This document shows, piece after piece, positions 45,077 through 53,725 of a DNA stretch of 64,000 bases. The stretch's first letter is position 1; every line of letters starts with the position of its first letter. Source of the stretch: Cryomorpha ignava (GTDB taxonomy: Bacteria; Bacteroidota; Bacteroidia; Flavobacteriales_D; Cryomorphaceae); contig NZ_JAAGVY010000001.1 of assembly GCF_010686655.1 (NCBI RefSeq), positions 186,001 through 250,000 of the forward strand, read 5' to 3'. The position numbers and the translations under genes are program-made. The notes beneath the pieces are model-generated. The model was not told the DNA's origin and did not search any database. It was given only the letters and a program-made list of their open reading frames with translations.

Positions 45077-46228
45077 TTATTTTACAACTTGTAATTTGCT
45101 TGTAGCTTGCTTATTACCTACAGTGATATTAACCATGTAAATTCCAGACTGAAGTTTGCTCACATCAAGTGTTTGCAAGCTTTGGCCAGCGCTGAGTTTT
45201 CCAAGACTTTGTGAGAAAACTACTTTACCGGTTATATCTAAAACGTCGATCGTTACATTTTCGCTTTGAGCCATGTCCAATGCTATCGAAAATTTATCTA
45301 TTGCCGGATTTGGAAATATTTCAAGTGAATTTAGTGATGGGATTTCGTCCACACTCAGCGTTGTTGGAACCAAGACTGCATCTATAACATGTACAACCCC
45401 ATTTATGGTAACAATATCTGCGACGGTAACAGTTGCACCGTTGATCATTACCGTAGATCCATCTATTGTAACAGTGACATCCTCACCAAATAAGGTAGGA
45501 ACCATGGCGCCAGTTGAAAGATTAGATGACAAAGCAATTGACCCAACAGCGTGGTATAACAACACGTCGGTAAGTAATCCTTGTGGATCTGCCAATAATG
45601 CGCTTAAAGTAGCAGGGTCAACAGCAGCAAAGGCAGCATCTGTCGGGGCCAAGAGCGTAAAAGTACCCGCGCCTGACAATGTTCCATCAAGACCAGCTAA
45701 ATCTATCGCTGTTTCAAGCGTTGTGTGGTCTGGGCTGTTTACAACAACATCATAAATCGTAGTGGTTTGCGGAACAAGTACCGCATCAATTACATGAACA
45801 ATTCCGTTGTCGGCTATAATATCTGCCACAGTAACCATCGCACCATTTACCATCACATTCCCACCAGAAATGGTAACAGTGACATCCTGACCATTTGCTG
45901 TTGCCACCATCAGGCCATCTGATAAAGCCGACGACGGTGCTGCACCGGCAACCACGTGGTAGAGGAGCACATCGGTCAATACCCCGAATGGGTCTGTTAG
46001 TAATGCTTCCACCAATCCGTCCGGTAGGTTAGCAAAGGCTGCATCGGTAGGTGCAAAAAGGGTGTATTCATCTGTACCGTCAAGCACTGATGTAAGTTCT
46101 GCAGCGCCAAGTGCTGCTTCAAGTGTATTGTGGTCTGGACTATCCGCCACAATATCTGCAATTGTCTGCGCATTTACACCTAAACTTAGTGTAGTAGCTG
46201 CTAAAACTGAAAGTAGAAACTTTTTCAT
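45077..46228 (-). CDS. Two-FAS1-domain protein with type IX sorting signal
   Basis: The 383-residue secreted protein has a signal peptide (cleavage near VNAQ), two fasciclin domains (about 23-155 and 160-290; TLFAPTDAAFANLP and TLLAPTDAAFAAVD, each ending GIVHVIDAVLVP/GVVHVIDAVLVP), and a C-terminal type A sorting domain (LEIFPNPAIDKFSIAL ... GIYMVNI ... KLQVVK). It is probably surface-bound and adhesive. The two domains are alike enough to be a recent duplication. It interrupts the light-response block. Confidence 0.93.
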   Translation of the reverse strand: MKKFLLSVLAATTLSLGVNAQTIADIVADSPDHNTLEAALGAAELTSVLDGTDEYTLFAPTDAAFANLPDGLVEALLTDPFGVLTDVLLYHVVAGAAPSSALSDGLMVATANGQDVTVTISGGNVMVNGAMVTVADIIADNGIVHVIDAVLVPQTTTIYDVVVNSPDHTTLETAIDLAGLDGTLSGAGTFTLLAPTDAAFAAVDPATLSALLADPQGLLTDVLLYHAVGSIALSSNLSTGAMVPTLFGEDVTVTIDGSTVMINGATVTVADIVTINGVVHVIDAVLVPTTLSVDEIPSLNSLEIFPNPAIDKFSIALDMAQSENVTIDVLDITGKVVFSQSLGKLSAGQSLQTLDVSKLQSGIYMVNITVGNKQATSKLQVVK

Positions 46229-46758
46229 AATTTCCTATTCTTGGGTTAAGATTTTTGAATCAGAAAGGGAACATGATAAAACCTATTTTGTTTAATGTTT
46301 TGTCTTTTTTATTAAACATTTTGAATTGATTTACCTCTGTGTATTGAAGTACGTAGTTGATTATAATATTAATACGAATTTGTTAAAAAAAGCCAAGCGT
46401 TAGATTGAGACACTAATACTTCTAATGACGGGCATATAGAAAACAATAAATAAATGAGGCTTTAACCTATATTTTTTAGGCAGTTTGGAGATGAAATCAT
46501 GCATTATTCATACGTTGCTACAATTATTAACCTATGCCGTACATCACTTCCACCCCTTCGTTTTGGCCGCACTTTCTTTTCGGCATTAAATAGGTGTCTT
46601 TATAAGTCTAGAAATGCGTAGATCTGGCAGATAAAAAATTAGATAGAGTCTGTCAATACACTCAAGTGGCTGGATCATGAAGTTCAATAGCAAGGCGCAC
46701 GCAGCATTGAACACTTAGCGAAGCGGTCTCCTATGTTTGTATTCAATCAAAATATGCC

Positions 46759-46791
46759 TTTGCTTAGATTGATTTAGGTGAGGTATATTTG
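46759..46791 (+). promoter_or_regulatory. Promoter upstream of a structured RNA candidate
   Basis: TTTG at 46759-46762, 21 bases, then TATATTTG (46784-46791) is a full consensus match in a region with no gene downstream. Transcription would start about 15 bases before a strong stem-loop. Confidence 0.6.
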
Positions 46792-46795
46792 ACGA

Positions 46796-46885
46796 CAATA
46801 AAGTGAAAAAGGATGAGAGCGAAGAAGCGGCCAAACAGCTCTTGAAGTATGTTCTTTGTGAGATAATGCCTCATCCTTTTTTATC
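46796..46885 (+). ncRNA. Candidate structured small RNA
   Basis: AAAAAGGATGAG (46806-46817) and CTCATCCTTTTT (46870-46881) pair perfectly over 12 bp around a 52-nt loop with smaller pairings (GAGC/GCTC). The distal arm ends in T's, so it could also terminate transcription. It follows a consensus promoter and precedes an IS110-type transposase scrap; an IS110 bridge RNA is one possibility, an unrelated sRNA another. Confidence 0.4.
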
Positions 46886-47015
46886 TCTTAGAGTTTGAAC
46901 AGAATGTAAGGAATAATGCATGTCGTTATATCCAGAATATCCAATTAGGAGAAAAGACGTAAGGGGGATTTTTCACTTTAGAATTATTTATTATTCATCC
47001 ATTAATCATTTCTAA

Positions 47016-47081
47016 AAGAAAACAGTACTTAGACAAGTAGTAGGTATAGACGTGGCTCAAGATGAGTTAGTTACTACCTCA
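47016..47081 (+). mobile_element. N-terminal fragment of an IS110-family transposase
   Basis: The frame reads KKTVLRQVVGIDVAQDELVT, the start of the DEDD domain of IS110-type transposases (G-I-D-V-A-Q with the first catalytic Asp). It is preceded by a stop instead of an initiator, and similarity ends at once. It is a scrap, not a working element. Confidence 0.6.
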
Positions 47082-47089
47082 CAACCGCA

Positions 47090-47275
47090 GGGCGTAATCA
47101 AGAAGTTCCGCTGGGGCGGGATGCGATGTGCTGAGCGGTGGTTATCAAGCGTAGCCGAGATGAGTCTAAGTGACTGTCATGCCGAAATGGCTTGATCTTC
47201 GATTTTCAAGACAAGGCTTCAGACCAAGCCAACGGCATGGTGCTACGCCGGTATAGGACTTTATGGACAGATACT
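47090..47275 (+). other. Structured stretch resembling group II intron domain I
   Basis: Nested perfect stems: GCGTAGC (47149) with GCTACGC (47242), CATGCCG (47178) with CGGCATG (47233), TGGCTTG (47188) with CAAGCCA (47225), plus a separate TTCCGC/GCGGGA hairpin at 47106-47121. The wording (GGGATGCGATG, GAGCGGTGGTTATC, CTAAGTGAC) recalls domain I of bacterial group II introns. No reverse transcriptase or domain V is visible, so it would be a fragment. Confidence 0.45.
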
Positions 47276-47568
47276 AGATAAACGGCTGTTGACTTAAGAG
47301 CAAAGCACGAACAGATGAATGTTTTGAATTAACTGAAATCACTTACAATAAATGATTAATCATCCAACAAAAGGCTTTTGGATTTTGCTGGCAAAATACG
47401 TGTAGAAGATTTATAGGTGATGGAAGAATCAATTAAAGAAGCTCGCGAAAAAATAGATAAAGATATATGGAAATCGTCTTTTGTATACAAACCTAAGTAA
47501 TGCTCTTTTCAAGAGGAGTCGAAAATAATGAAAGAAATAGCGGCTTATAAAATGTTTGTGCCTTGCTC

Positions 47569-48873
47569 TTAATTCAAAGCCTTTTTATAAGTATCCAAAG
47601 CTCTTTCCCGTGCAGCTTTATGCTCAACCATCGGCTCAGGATACTTATTTGTATCAAGTTCAGGAATCCATTCTTTTATAAACTTATTATCCGGATCGAA
47701 TTTTTTTGTTTGAAGGTAGGGATTGAAAATTCGGAAATAGGGCGCCGCATCTACTCCGCTTCCTGCCGCCCACTGCCAGCCGCCATTGTTTGATGCTAAA
47801 TCGAAATCAAGTAATTTTTGTGCAAAGTAAGCCTCACCCCAGCGCCAGTCGATAAGGAGATGCTTGGTGAGAAAACTCGCCGTAACCATTCGCAGCCTGT
47901 TGTGCATAAAGCCGGTTGCATTGAGCTGTCGCATTCCGGCATCAACAATTGGGTAACCGGTCATTCCATCGCACCATTTCTTAAAATCTGTTTCGGCATC
48001 GCGCCAGGGAATACGATCGTACTTTTCTTTAAATGCATTTTCCACTCTGTCTGGGAAATGCCAGATTATTATCTGATAAAAATTCCGCCAAATCAATTCA
48101 TTGAGCCAGGTTTTATTGTGCTTCTGCGCTATCCGCGAAAGCGCACGAATGCTTACCGTACCAAAACGCAAGTGGAGACTTAAATGAGATGTCGCATCTT
48201 TTGCCGGATAATCCCGAAGCTTGTCATATTGTTTTACTTTTTCGACATCTACCTCGCGTGAAGGATATGAAAATTCAAAACTCTTAAAACCCATTGATTT
48301 AAGCGAAGGCATCTTCTTAGCTTCAAACTTATGGAAATTTTTCTGGTGCTTTTCGGTGTCGTATGATTGTAAATCAGCGTTTTCCACCTTTTCCAGCCAC
48401 TTTTTGCTGTACGGGGTATAAACCACATAAGGGTCTCCATCATCTTTTACGACTTGTGCACGATCAAAAATTACCTGATCTTTAAATGCGCGAAATGGAA
48501 TCTTTTTTTCTTCGAGGAAATCGTAAATCTTTCTGTCTCGCTCACGGGCATAAGGCTCGTAGTCGCGGTTGGCAAAAACGGCCTGAACATTATAATCGCT
48601 TAGCAGTTCCTTCCATATTTTTTCCGGGCTGCCATATCGCACATCGAGATCTGAACCCAAATTTCGCAAATTGGACTTTATCTTTTCCAGTTCTTGATAA
48701 ATAAACTGAACCCGCGCATCTTTTTTTTCTTCGAGTTTGTCAAGAATTTCTGAATCAAAAATAAAAACGGGAACAACCGGAAATTTTGAATTCAGTGCTT
48801 TTGAAAGTCCTGCATTATCAAATAAGCGGAGATCTCGCCTGAACCAAAAAATTGATACCGCCTTTTTCTCCAT
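47569..48873 (-). CDS. phr: Class I CPD photolyase
   Basis: The 434-residue photolyase has an N-terminal antenna domain (AVSIFWFRRDLRLFDNAGL) and FAD domain with LNELIWRNFYQIIIWHFP, NATGFMHNRLRMVTASFL and DLASNNGGWQWAAGSG. The last two are class I CPD photolyase signatures. It repairs cyclobutane dimers in light. It is the final gene of the nine-gene series that begins with the ECF sigma factor. Confidence 0.95.
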   Translation of the reverse strand: MEKKAVSIFWFRRDLRLFDNAGLSKALNSKFPVVPVFIFDSEILDKLEEKKDARVQFIYQELEKIKSNLRNLGSDLDVRYGSPEKIWKELLSDYNVQAVFANRDYEPYARERDRKIYDFLEEKKIPFRAFKDQVIFDRAQVVKDDGDPYVVYTPYSKKWLEKVENADLQSYDTEKHQKNFHKFEAKKMPSLKSMGFKSFEFSYPSREVDVEKVKQYDKLRDYPAKDATSHLSLHLRFGTVSIRALSRIAQKHNKTWLNELIWRNFYQIIIWHFPDRVENAFKEKYDRIPWRDAETDFKKWCDGMTGYPIVDAGMRQLNATGFMHNRLRMVTASFLTKHLLIDWRWGEAYFAQKLLDFDLASNNGGWQWAAGSGVDAAPYFRIFNPYLQTKKFDPDNKFIKEWIPELDTNKYPEPMVEHKAARERALDTYKKALN

Positions 48874-48885
48874 CGTTTTAAAATT

Positions 48886-49587
48886 CTAAATATTCTGTAT
48901 CGTTCCCATTCCACCATCTACTCCTATTACCTGTCCGGTAATCCAATCAGCATCGGCCGAGAGCAAAAAAGCTCCGATAGAAGCAGCATCATTTGGTTTT
49001 CCATAACGTTTCAATGGGTGTCGGTCGTTTGACGACTCCTTTTTCTTGTCGGTACTCAAAAGATTTTGCGCAAGTGGCGTATCTGTAAGAGAGAGGGCAA
49101 GAGCGTTTACACGAATATCGGGTGCCAGCTCGGCACTAAGTGCGCGGGTAAGACCTTCTATTGCACCCTTGGCCGCAGCCACAGAGGCATGGAATGTAAG
49201 TCCTCGCTGGGCGGCCACCGAGCTAAAAAGCAAAATCGAACCGCCATTTCCCTTTTTAAGGGCAGGCAAAGCGGCCTGAATGGTATTTACAGCACCGATT
49301 AAATTTACGTCAAAATCCTTCTTAAAATCTTCGGGCTTTAACCGTTTAAAGGGTTTTAAATTAATGGTCCCAGCACAATAAGCCACACCATCCAGTTCCT
49401 CGGGCAGGAAAGACCAATCAGTATCTGAATCAACAGCATCGAGATCATTTACAACCAAATTTGAATCCTCCTCCAAATTGGCTTTCGCGTTTCTAGAGGC
49501 TACATGCACTTTGTGCCCTTTTTCTAAAAGAATCTCTGTAAGCCTTTTACCGATTCCTGTTGCACCGCCAATGACTAAATAGTTCAT
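48886..49587 (-). CDS. SDR-family protein without the catalytic Tyr
   Basis: The 233-residue Rossmann protein has the NAD(P) loop VIGGATGIGKR, FSSVAAQRG with the Ser, and a C-terminal GQVIGVDGGMG. The Y-x3-K motif reads VAAAK: Tyr is replaced by Val while Lys remains. Either it belongs to a divergent subfamily with another acid, or it is not an oxidoreductase. It overlaps the Lacal_2735 gene by four bases and precedes phr. SDR genes often accompany photolyases in light-induced operons. Confidence 0.85.
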   Translation of the reverse strand: MNYLVIGGATGIGKRLTEILLEKGHKVHVASRNAKANLEEDSNLVVNDLDAVDSDTDWSFLPEELDGVAYCAGTINLKPFKRLKPEDFKKDFDVNLIGAVNTIQAALPALKKGNGGSILLFSSVAAQRGLTFHASVAAAKGAIEGLTRALSAELAPDIRVNALALSLTDTPLAQNLLSTDKKKESSNDRHPLKRYGKPNDAASIGAFLLSADADWITGQVIGVDGGMGTIQNI

Positions 49588-49760
49588 TTTCCTGATTTTT
49601 CAAGTTCTTCAATTTGCTTAATTACCTCTTCTGCCTCGGCACGCACCTTGTCAGACTTTGCCCGATCAATGGTAGAAAGCCGATGAGACTCCTCAAGTAA
49701 TTTTTTATATTGCTTTTCAAGTTTTGCTTTGGGGTTACTTTTCCCGAATAGTCCAAACAT
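49584..49760 (-). CDS. Lacal_2735 family small protein
   Basis: The 58-residue protein begins MFGLFGKSNPKAKLEKQY and continues with a Glu/Lys-rich helix (LLEESHRLSTIDRAKSD, EEVIKQIEEL). This matches Lacal_2735-type proteins, a Flavobacteriia family of unknown function. It fits exactly between folE (2-base gap) and the SDR gene (ATGA overlap). Confidence 0.85.
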   Translation of the reverse strand: MFGLFGKSNPKAKLEKQYKKLLEESHRLSTIDRAKSDKVRAEAEEVIKQIEELEKSGK

Positions 49761-49762
49761 AA

Positions 49763-50443
49763 TTATAGGTGTTTTAAAAATTCATTTCTATCGTTCTGAT
49801 TTCTAAACCGTCCGTGGTAAGAACTTGTTACAGTGCTGCTCGCTTCATCTTCTACACCGCGCAGTGATACACATTTATGGCTGGCATCAATTACTACCGC
49901 CACATCATCCGTTCTCAATACACGCTTTAATTCTTCGGCAATTTGAATGCTCAATCTCTCTTGTACTTGTGGACGCTTGCCAAAGTATTGAACGATTCGG
50001 TTCATCTTTGAGAGACCGATTACATATCCATTTGAAATATAACCAATATGCACCACCCCTTCAATAGGCACAAAATGGTGCTCGCACATAGATTTTAAGG
50101 TGATATTTTTTTGAACCAGCATTTGGTTGTAGCCAAATTTATTTTCAAAAAGTGTAGCCGCCGGTTTATTTTCAGGATTTAAACCACTAAAAATTTCCTT
50201 CACGTACATTTTTGCAACACGGGCGGGTGTACCTTTTAGCGAGTCGTCAGTTAAGTCGAGGCCAAGAGTATCCATTATTTCACGAAAGTGGTGAGAAATA
50301 CGTTCCATCTTATCTTCATCGCTTAGCGCGAATGCATCTGCTCTCATTGGAGTTTCGGCATTGGTAAAGATATGTTCGTCAGTATCAGAATTCACTACTT
50401 TGAGTTCATCCTTCATATTCGACAAAGTTCCGTTCAGTTTCAT
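49763..50443 (-). CDS. folE: GTP cyclohydrolase I
   Basis: FolE converts GTP to dihydroneopterin triphosphate. The 226 residues include the zinc ligands in SMCEHHFVPIEG and SHKCVSLRGV. The start may be 50443 or 50416 (MKDELKVVN); both lie in the end of the queD-like gene. Placed in a carotenoid/photolyase operon, it could feed folate or a pterin antenna for the photolyases; that is inference. Confidence 0.96.
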   Translation of the reverse strand: MKLNGTLSNMKDELKVVNSDTDEHIFTNAETPMRADAFALSDEDKMERISHHFREIMDTLGLDLTDDSLKGTPARVAKMYVKEIFSGLNPENKPAATLFENKFGYNQMLVQKNITLKSMCEHHFVPIEGVVHIGYISNGYVIGLSKMNRIVQYFGKRPQVQERLSIQIAEELKRVLRTDDVAVVIDASHKCVSLRGVEDEASSTVTSSYHGRFRNQNDRNEFLKHL

Positions 50444-50813
50444 ATAATGTTACTTTGAGTTTAAAATCGGTATTGATGCGCTTGCGCAATAAGTCCCAGA
50501 TTACAACAGCAATGTTTTCTGCAGTGGGGTTTAGGTTTTTAAATTCAGCTGTGTCCAGATTCAAATTTTTATGATCAAATCTATCTACCACTTCTTCATT
50601 AATAATATCATTTAACACCTTCATATCCATCACGTAACCTGTGTCAGGATCAATCGATCCAAGCACGGTCGATATTAAAACATAGTTGTGTCCATGATAA
50701 TTTGGAAGATTACATTTCCCAAATATTTCATCGTTCTTTTCACTACTCCAATTGGGGTTATTCAGCCTGTGAGCCGCATTAAAATGCGCTCTTCTGGAAA
50801 CAGAAACTTTCAT
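50406..50813 (-). CDS. queD: 6-pyruvoyl-tetrahydropterin / 6-carboxytetrahydropterin synthase family
   Basis: The 135-residue T-fold enzyme has zinc His residues in FNAAHRL and NYHGHNYVL, and the catalytic Cys in GKCNLPNYHGH. It acts on dihydroneopterin triphosphate, the product of FolE. QueD (queuosine) or PTPS (tetrahydropterin) activity cannot be told apart here; no other queuosine gene is present. It overlaps folE by 38 bases or 11 bases depending on the folE start. Confidence 0.88.
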   Translation of the reverse strand: MKVSVSRRAHFNAAHRLNNPNWSSEKNDEIFGKCNLPNYHGHNYVLISTVLGSIDPDTGYVMDMKVLNDIINEEVVDRFDHKNLNLDTAEFKNLNPTAENIAVVIWDLLRKRINTDFKLKVTLYETERNFVEYEG

Positions 50814-50855
50814 AATTAATTCTTTAAACTATTTGATAGACTTAATAGCGATAGG

Positions 50856-51392
50856 TTACGCCGTCATCATCTTTTTATAATGTCCATGCACCTTATCCAG
50901 CACCAGTTTGAACCAGGGAGTAAAATTGCTTTCATCTTTTGCGATTTCCGCTTTAATTTTTTCATAAGAGCTGTACTTCCAAGCTTGAATTTCCTCAGGA
51001 TTCGGATTTGGCTCCTCGTTATATTCACCGAAATAAACATGATCTACCTCGTTTTCAACTAAACCATTATCAAAATCTGCCCGGTATGCAAAGTCAAATA
51101 CTTTCTCGACTTGGGAATAAATGCCCATTTCCTGAAAGAGTTTTCTTTGCAAGGCTTCTTCCATTTCCTCGTCGGGACGAGGGTGCGAACAGCAGGTGTT
51201 GCTCCACAATCCGGGAGTATGATATTTTTCATCGGCACGTTGCTGAATCAAAAATTCACCCTCTTTATTAAACAGGAATATTGAAAAAGCACGGTGCATC
51301 AATCCTTTTTGGTGTGCTTCAAGCTTTTCACAAGTTCCGGTTTTGCGATCGTTCTCATCTACCAGAATAACATATTCTTTCTCCATGACCAT
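50856..51392 (-). CDS. idi: Isopentenyl-diphosphate delta-isomerase (type 1)
   Basis: The Nudix-fold enzyme of 178 residues interconverts IPP and DMAPP. The catalytic Cys lies in LWSNTCCSHPRPDE and the Glu in VENEVDHVYFGEY. It supplies isoprene units for the carotenoid genes next to it; the start overlaps the crtB stop by one base. Confidence 0.96.
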   Translation of the reverse strand: MVMEKEYVILVDENDRKTGTCEKLEAHQKGLMHRAFSIFLFNKEGEFLIQQRADEKYHTPGLWSNTCCSHPRPDEEMEEALQRKLFQEMGIYSQVEKVFDFAYRADFDNGLVENEVDHVYFGEYNEEPNPNPEEIQAWKYSSYEKIKAEIAKDESNFTPWFKLVLDKVHGHYKKMMTA

Positions 51393-52228
51393 TATAATAA
51401 ATTGAAGCTATGGCGTACATAACTTCCAAAAAGAAGAGCAAATTTTCTTCTATCGCTAATGCGTACTCTTCTACTCAATATATCATGGGTATGCTGATTC
51501 TTTATTTTTCTAAATAACTTGTAGTAATAAACATAAGCTACAAAAACACCAAATCGGGCATCTTTAGGCAGCTGCTTAATACCTTCATAACCCATTTGAA
51601 AATCCTTTTCAATGTCGGCCTCTATTTCTTTTTTTACGTCTTCGCTAAAAGCGTTTAAATCCACTCCGGGAAAGTAAGTCCTGCCCAAGTTTTTATAATC
51701 AGCATGGAGATCGCGTAAAAAATTAATCTTCTGAAATGCCGATCCCAGCTTCATCGCAAACGGCTTAAGTGTTTCATATTTTTCAGCATCTCCCCGCAAA
51801 AACACACGCAGGCACATAAGGCCAACTACTTCTGCAGATCCCAGGATATATTTTTCATATTCTTCGGGCGTATATTCGCTTTGGAATAAATCCATCCGCA
51901 TACTTTCCAAAAATGTCTCAATACATTCACGATCGATACCGTATTTGTTTACCGCTTTTTGAAAACTCTGCAAAATGGGGTTTAAACTTATTCCATTGTC
52001 AATGGCGTGGCAGGTGTCTTCTTTGAATTTCTCCAACAAAATTCCCTTATCAAATCCATGAAAGGTGTCAACGATTTCATCTGCAAAACGCACAAACCCG
52101 TAAACGGAGTAAATAGGGTCGCGCATGTCTTTTGCCAGAAAACGAATTCCAAGTGAAAAAGACGTGCTATACGCTTTTGTGGTAAGGCGGCTACATCTAA
52201 TCGAAACATTTTCGTATAAGTCCATCAT
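51392..52228 (-). CDS. crtB: Phytoene synthase
   Basis: CrtB joins two geranylgeranyl diphosphates to phytoene. The 278 residues have both aspartate-rich motifs: RFADEIVDTFHG and FLRDLHADYKNLGR. It overlaps crtI by four bases. Confidence 0.97.
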   Translation of the reverse strand: MMDLYENVSIRCSRLTTKAYSTSFSLGIRFLAKDMRDPIYSVYGFVRFADEIVDTFHGFDKGILLEKFKEDTCHAIDNGISLNPILQSFQKAVNKYGIDRECIETFLESMRMDLFQSEYTPEEYEKYILGSAEVVGLMCLRVFLRGDAEKYETLKPFAMKLGSAFQKINFLRDLHADYKNLGRTYFPGVDLNAFSEDVKKEIEADIEKDFQMGYEGIKQLPKDARFGVFVAYVYYYKLFRKIKNQHTHDILSRRVRISDRRKFALLFGSYVRHSFNLL

Positions 52229-53703
52229 AAGGCGTAATTTTTTTGCACTTCACGCGCCACAATTCTTCCGGAAATTAGTGAAGGAGGTACTCCCGGACCT
52301 GGCACCGTTAATTGACCTGTATAATACAAATTATTTACTTTTTTACTCTTTAACTTCGGTTTTAAAACAGCTGTTTGGCGTAAAGTGTTCGCAAGCCCGT
52401 ATGCATTTCCTTTAAACGAATTGTACTCATTAATGAAATCACTGCAGGCAAAGTTGCGTTTATAAACGATATGTTCGCGCACATTTTGACATGTAAGCCG
52501 CTCTAAACGTTCAATTACCATATCAAAATATTCCTCTTGAATAGCTTCTGTCTCTATCAAACCTGGAGCAGTTGGGATTAGAATGAACAGATTTTCGCAA
52601 CCATCTGGTGCAACGGAATTATCCGTTTTGGAAGTTGCAGAAACATAAAACAAAGGTTTCTGCGGCCACTTTGGATCGTCGTATATCTCCTCCGCATGAC
52701 GATTAAAATCGGCGTCAAAAAATAAGTTGTGATGCTCAAGGCCCACAAGCTTTTTGTCGATCCCCAGAAAATAGATTAAGCTCGACGGCGCCATAGTGCG
52801 GGTATCCCAGTATGATTCAGAGTAGTTACGATATTTGGGCTTCAGCAGTTTTGAATCGGTGTGGTGATAATCTGCAGAAGAAACTACAACATCTGCTTCA
52901 TGCAATATGTCATTAACAACAATTCCGAGTGCCACACCATTTTCTACGCGAATAGAAGTAACGGGGGAATTAGTGTGAAATTTTACCCCCAGTTCATTTG
53001 CCAATGACACCATTCCATCTATAATTTTTATCATCCCCCCTTTGGGATACCAGGTACCGAGCATAATGTCCGCATAGTTCATCATACTATACATGGCCGG
53101 CGTTTTGGAAGGTTTGGCACCTAAAAACAAAACTGGAAATTCGAGAAGTTCTAATAAATATTTATTGGAAAAGTATTTTCTAACATGCTTTGAAAGGGGG
53201 GTAAGCAATTGAAGACGCATAGCTCCTGAAATAACGCGCCAATCCATAAATTCAGTTATGCTTTGACCCGGTTTGTAAACCATGTCGCGCATACCAACTT
53301 CGTACTTGTACTTGGCTTCGTTGAGAAATTTTTTTAATCCGGAGCTACTTCCTTCTTCATATTTGTCAAAGAGATTACAAAGTTCATCAAAAGAGGCTGG
53401 GATATCCATTCGGTGATTTTCATCAAAGAACACTGAATAGGAAGGATCTAAGCGAATAAGATCGTAATAATCGGAAACCTGCTTTCCGAAATGGGCGAAA
53501 TAAGATTCAAAAACATCGGGCATCCAGTACCAACTGGGACCCATATCGAACGTAAACCCATTTGAAGAAAAACTTCTGGCTCGTCCACCTAGCGTGTCGT
53601 TTTTTTCAAATACTGAAACGTCATATCCTTCCTTAGCAAGATTTGAGGCAACAGAAAGTCCGGAAAATCCGGACCCTATGACTACAACACTTTTATTCTT
53701 CAT
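52225..53703 (-). CDS. crtI: Phytoene desaturase
   Basis: CrtI dehydrogenates phytoene to lycopene. The 492 residues have the FAD-binding start VVVIGSGFSGLSVASNLAKE, the family motif TLGGRARSF and the C-terminal signature YYTGQLTVPGPGVPPSLISG. It follows the sigma factor gene by 22 bases. Confidence 0.97.
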   Translation of the reverse strand: MKNKSVVVIGSGFSGLSVASNLAKEGYDVSVFEKNDTLGGRARSFSSNGFTFDMGPSWYWMPDVFESYFAHFGKQVSDYYDLIRLDPSYSVFFDENHRMDIPASFDELCNLFDKYEEGSSSGLKKFLNEAKYKYEVGMRDMVYKPGQSITEFMDWRVISGAMRLQLLTPLSKHVRKYFSNKYLLELLEFPVLFLGAKPSKTPAMYSMMNYADIMLGTWYPKGGMIKIIDGMVSLANELGVKFHTNSPVTSIRVENGVALGIVVNDILHEADVVVSSADYHHTDSKLLKPKYRNYSESYWDTRTMAPSSLIYFLGIDKKLVGLEHHNLFFDADFNRHAEEIYDDPKWPQKPLFYVSATSKTDNSVAPDGCENLFILIPTAPGLIETEAIQEEYFDMVIERLERLTCQNVREHIVYKRNFACSDFINEYNSFKGNAYGLANTLRQTAVLKPKLKSKKVNNLYYTGQLTVPGPGVPPSLISGRIVAREVQKNYAL

Positions 53704-53725
53704 GTAGGTTTTAACACATCACGCA

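Larger units (their letters stand above)
46229..47568. other. Gene-poor region, 1.34 kb, with mobile-element remnants
   Basis: No intact gene is present. 46229-46680 is AT-rich and I see little in it besides the fasciclin gene's upstream region. GTTCAAT/ATTGAAC form a small stem near 46682-46712. A promoter and stem-loop (46759-46885), an IS110-type scrap (47016-47081) and a structured stretch (47090-47275) follow; these are listed separately. The stretch 47280-47560 is AT-rich without a clear feature. Confidence 0.7.

Noticed and set aside
45273-45755. A 160-codon open frame on the plus strand
   Set aside because: It is antisense to the two-FAS1 gene; its Thr/Ser/Val-rich text mirrors the repeat-rich coding strand.
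47420-47500. A 26-codon open frame starting MEESIKEAREKIDKDIW
   Set aside because: It is short, has no known relatives that I recognise, and lies in degraded mobile-element DNA.
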